Source: CBDCME01 sp965218865 (GTDB lineage: Bacteria > Pseudomonadota > Alphaproteobacteria > JAAXGF01). Taken from it: 14,225 nucleotides of DNA. Numbering within the stretch: position 1 is the first letter of the stretch; the number at the start of each line of letters is the position of its first letter. The notes under the pieces are model-generated. The model saw nothing but the letters and a program-made list of their open reading frames with translations, was not told the origin of the DNA and did no database searches. The stretch lies in assembly GCA_965218865.1 (NCBI GenBank), contig CBDCME010000068.1:1-14225 (forward strand). The letters are read 5' to 3'. The position numbers were made by a program, and so were the translations under genes. Shown here piece by piece: positions 14,056 to 14,225 of the stretch.

Positions 14056-14225
14056 ATGTTCACGAAGATCTTGTTCACCGCCGCGATCATCGCCGCCGTC
14101 CTCTACAGCGTCAGGGCGCTCGGCTTCTTGAAAGGGGCCGCGCGGCGGCACCAAACACGGCCAGAAACGGAAAAGAACGGCGCCGCGAATCCGGAACTCA
14201 CGGCCGAAGACATGACCAAGTGCGC
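14056..14225 (+). CDS. Small membrane-anchored protein, PP0621-like, 3' end outside window
   Basis: The first 56 codons are visible: MFTKILFTAAIIAAVLYSVR, a linker rich in basic and polar residues, then ELTAEDMTKCA at the window edge. One membrane helix at the start, a flexible linker and an 'AEDMxxC' entry into what is usually a CxxCGxxxP zinc-binding segment fit the PP0621 family of small proteins. Proteins of this kind follow S49 peptidase genes in alphaproteobacteria, from memory. The cysteine pair itself cannot be checked because the window stops. No strong ribosome site is seen. Function unknown. Confidence 0.7.
   Translation, partial: MFTKILFTAAIIAAVLYSVRALGFLKGAARRHQTRPETEKNGAANPELTAEDMTKC

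Noticed and set aside
1..14225. tRNA, rRNA or CRISPR arrays
   Set aside because: No cloverleaf with a proper T-loop, no rRNA-like segment and no regularly spaced repeats were seen by eye.

Overview
The window reads as high-GC chromosomal DNA from an alphaproteobacterium, most likely in or near Rhodospirillales. The strongest indication is the right-hand gene order: a long-chain polyprenyl diphosphate synthase (ispB) diverging from a DUF2007 gene, a TrmN6-like methyltransferase, an S49 peptidase and a small zinc-ribbon-type protein. I know this order from that class, but I made no database comparison.

Layout. Positions 1-2880 are an accessory strip. It holds an IS1595-family (ISXO2-like) transposase, an AT-rich orphan membrane-anchored gene, a 56-codon YegP/DUF1508 gene diverging from a 79-aa orphan, the 5' half of an IS630-type transposase, and a good intrinsic terminator. 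Positions 3000-3284 hold a small decayed minus-strand gene pair with a one-base frameshift. Positions 3354-6348 are an intact minus-strand TRAP transporter operon (dctP-dctQ-dctM) whose binding protein resembles the 2-oxoacid (TakP) type. Positions 6551-11981 are a long minus-strand run, in transcription order ispB, a nucleotidyltransferase, a gpsA-like glycerol-3-phosphate dehydrogenase, a Crp/Fnr regulator, a small 'YLDPGTGS' membrane protein and a two-domain methyltransferase. The last three are each broken once, by an in-frame TAG, an extra C and a missing G respectively. Positions 12090-14225 are the plus-strand housekeeping genes diverging from ispB.

Function. The TRAP genes form one uptake system for a small organic acid. 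The nucleotidyltransferase, gpsA-like enzyme, small membrane protein and methyltransferase could belong to a surface-glycan or head-group modification pathway under the Crp-like regulator. That link is inferred from position and family only. The three broken genes are next to each other while both flanks are intact, so either this part of the pathway has decayed or the assembly is locally poor. Raw reads would decide. I found no tRNA, rRNA, CRISPR array or clearly new defence system.
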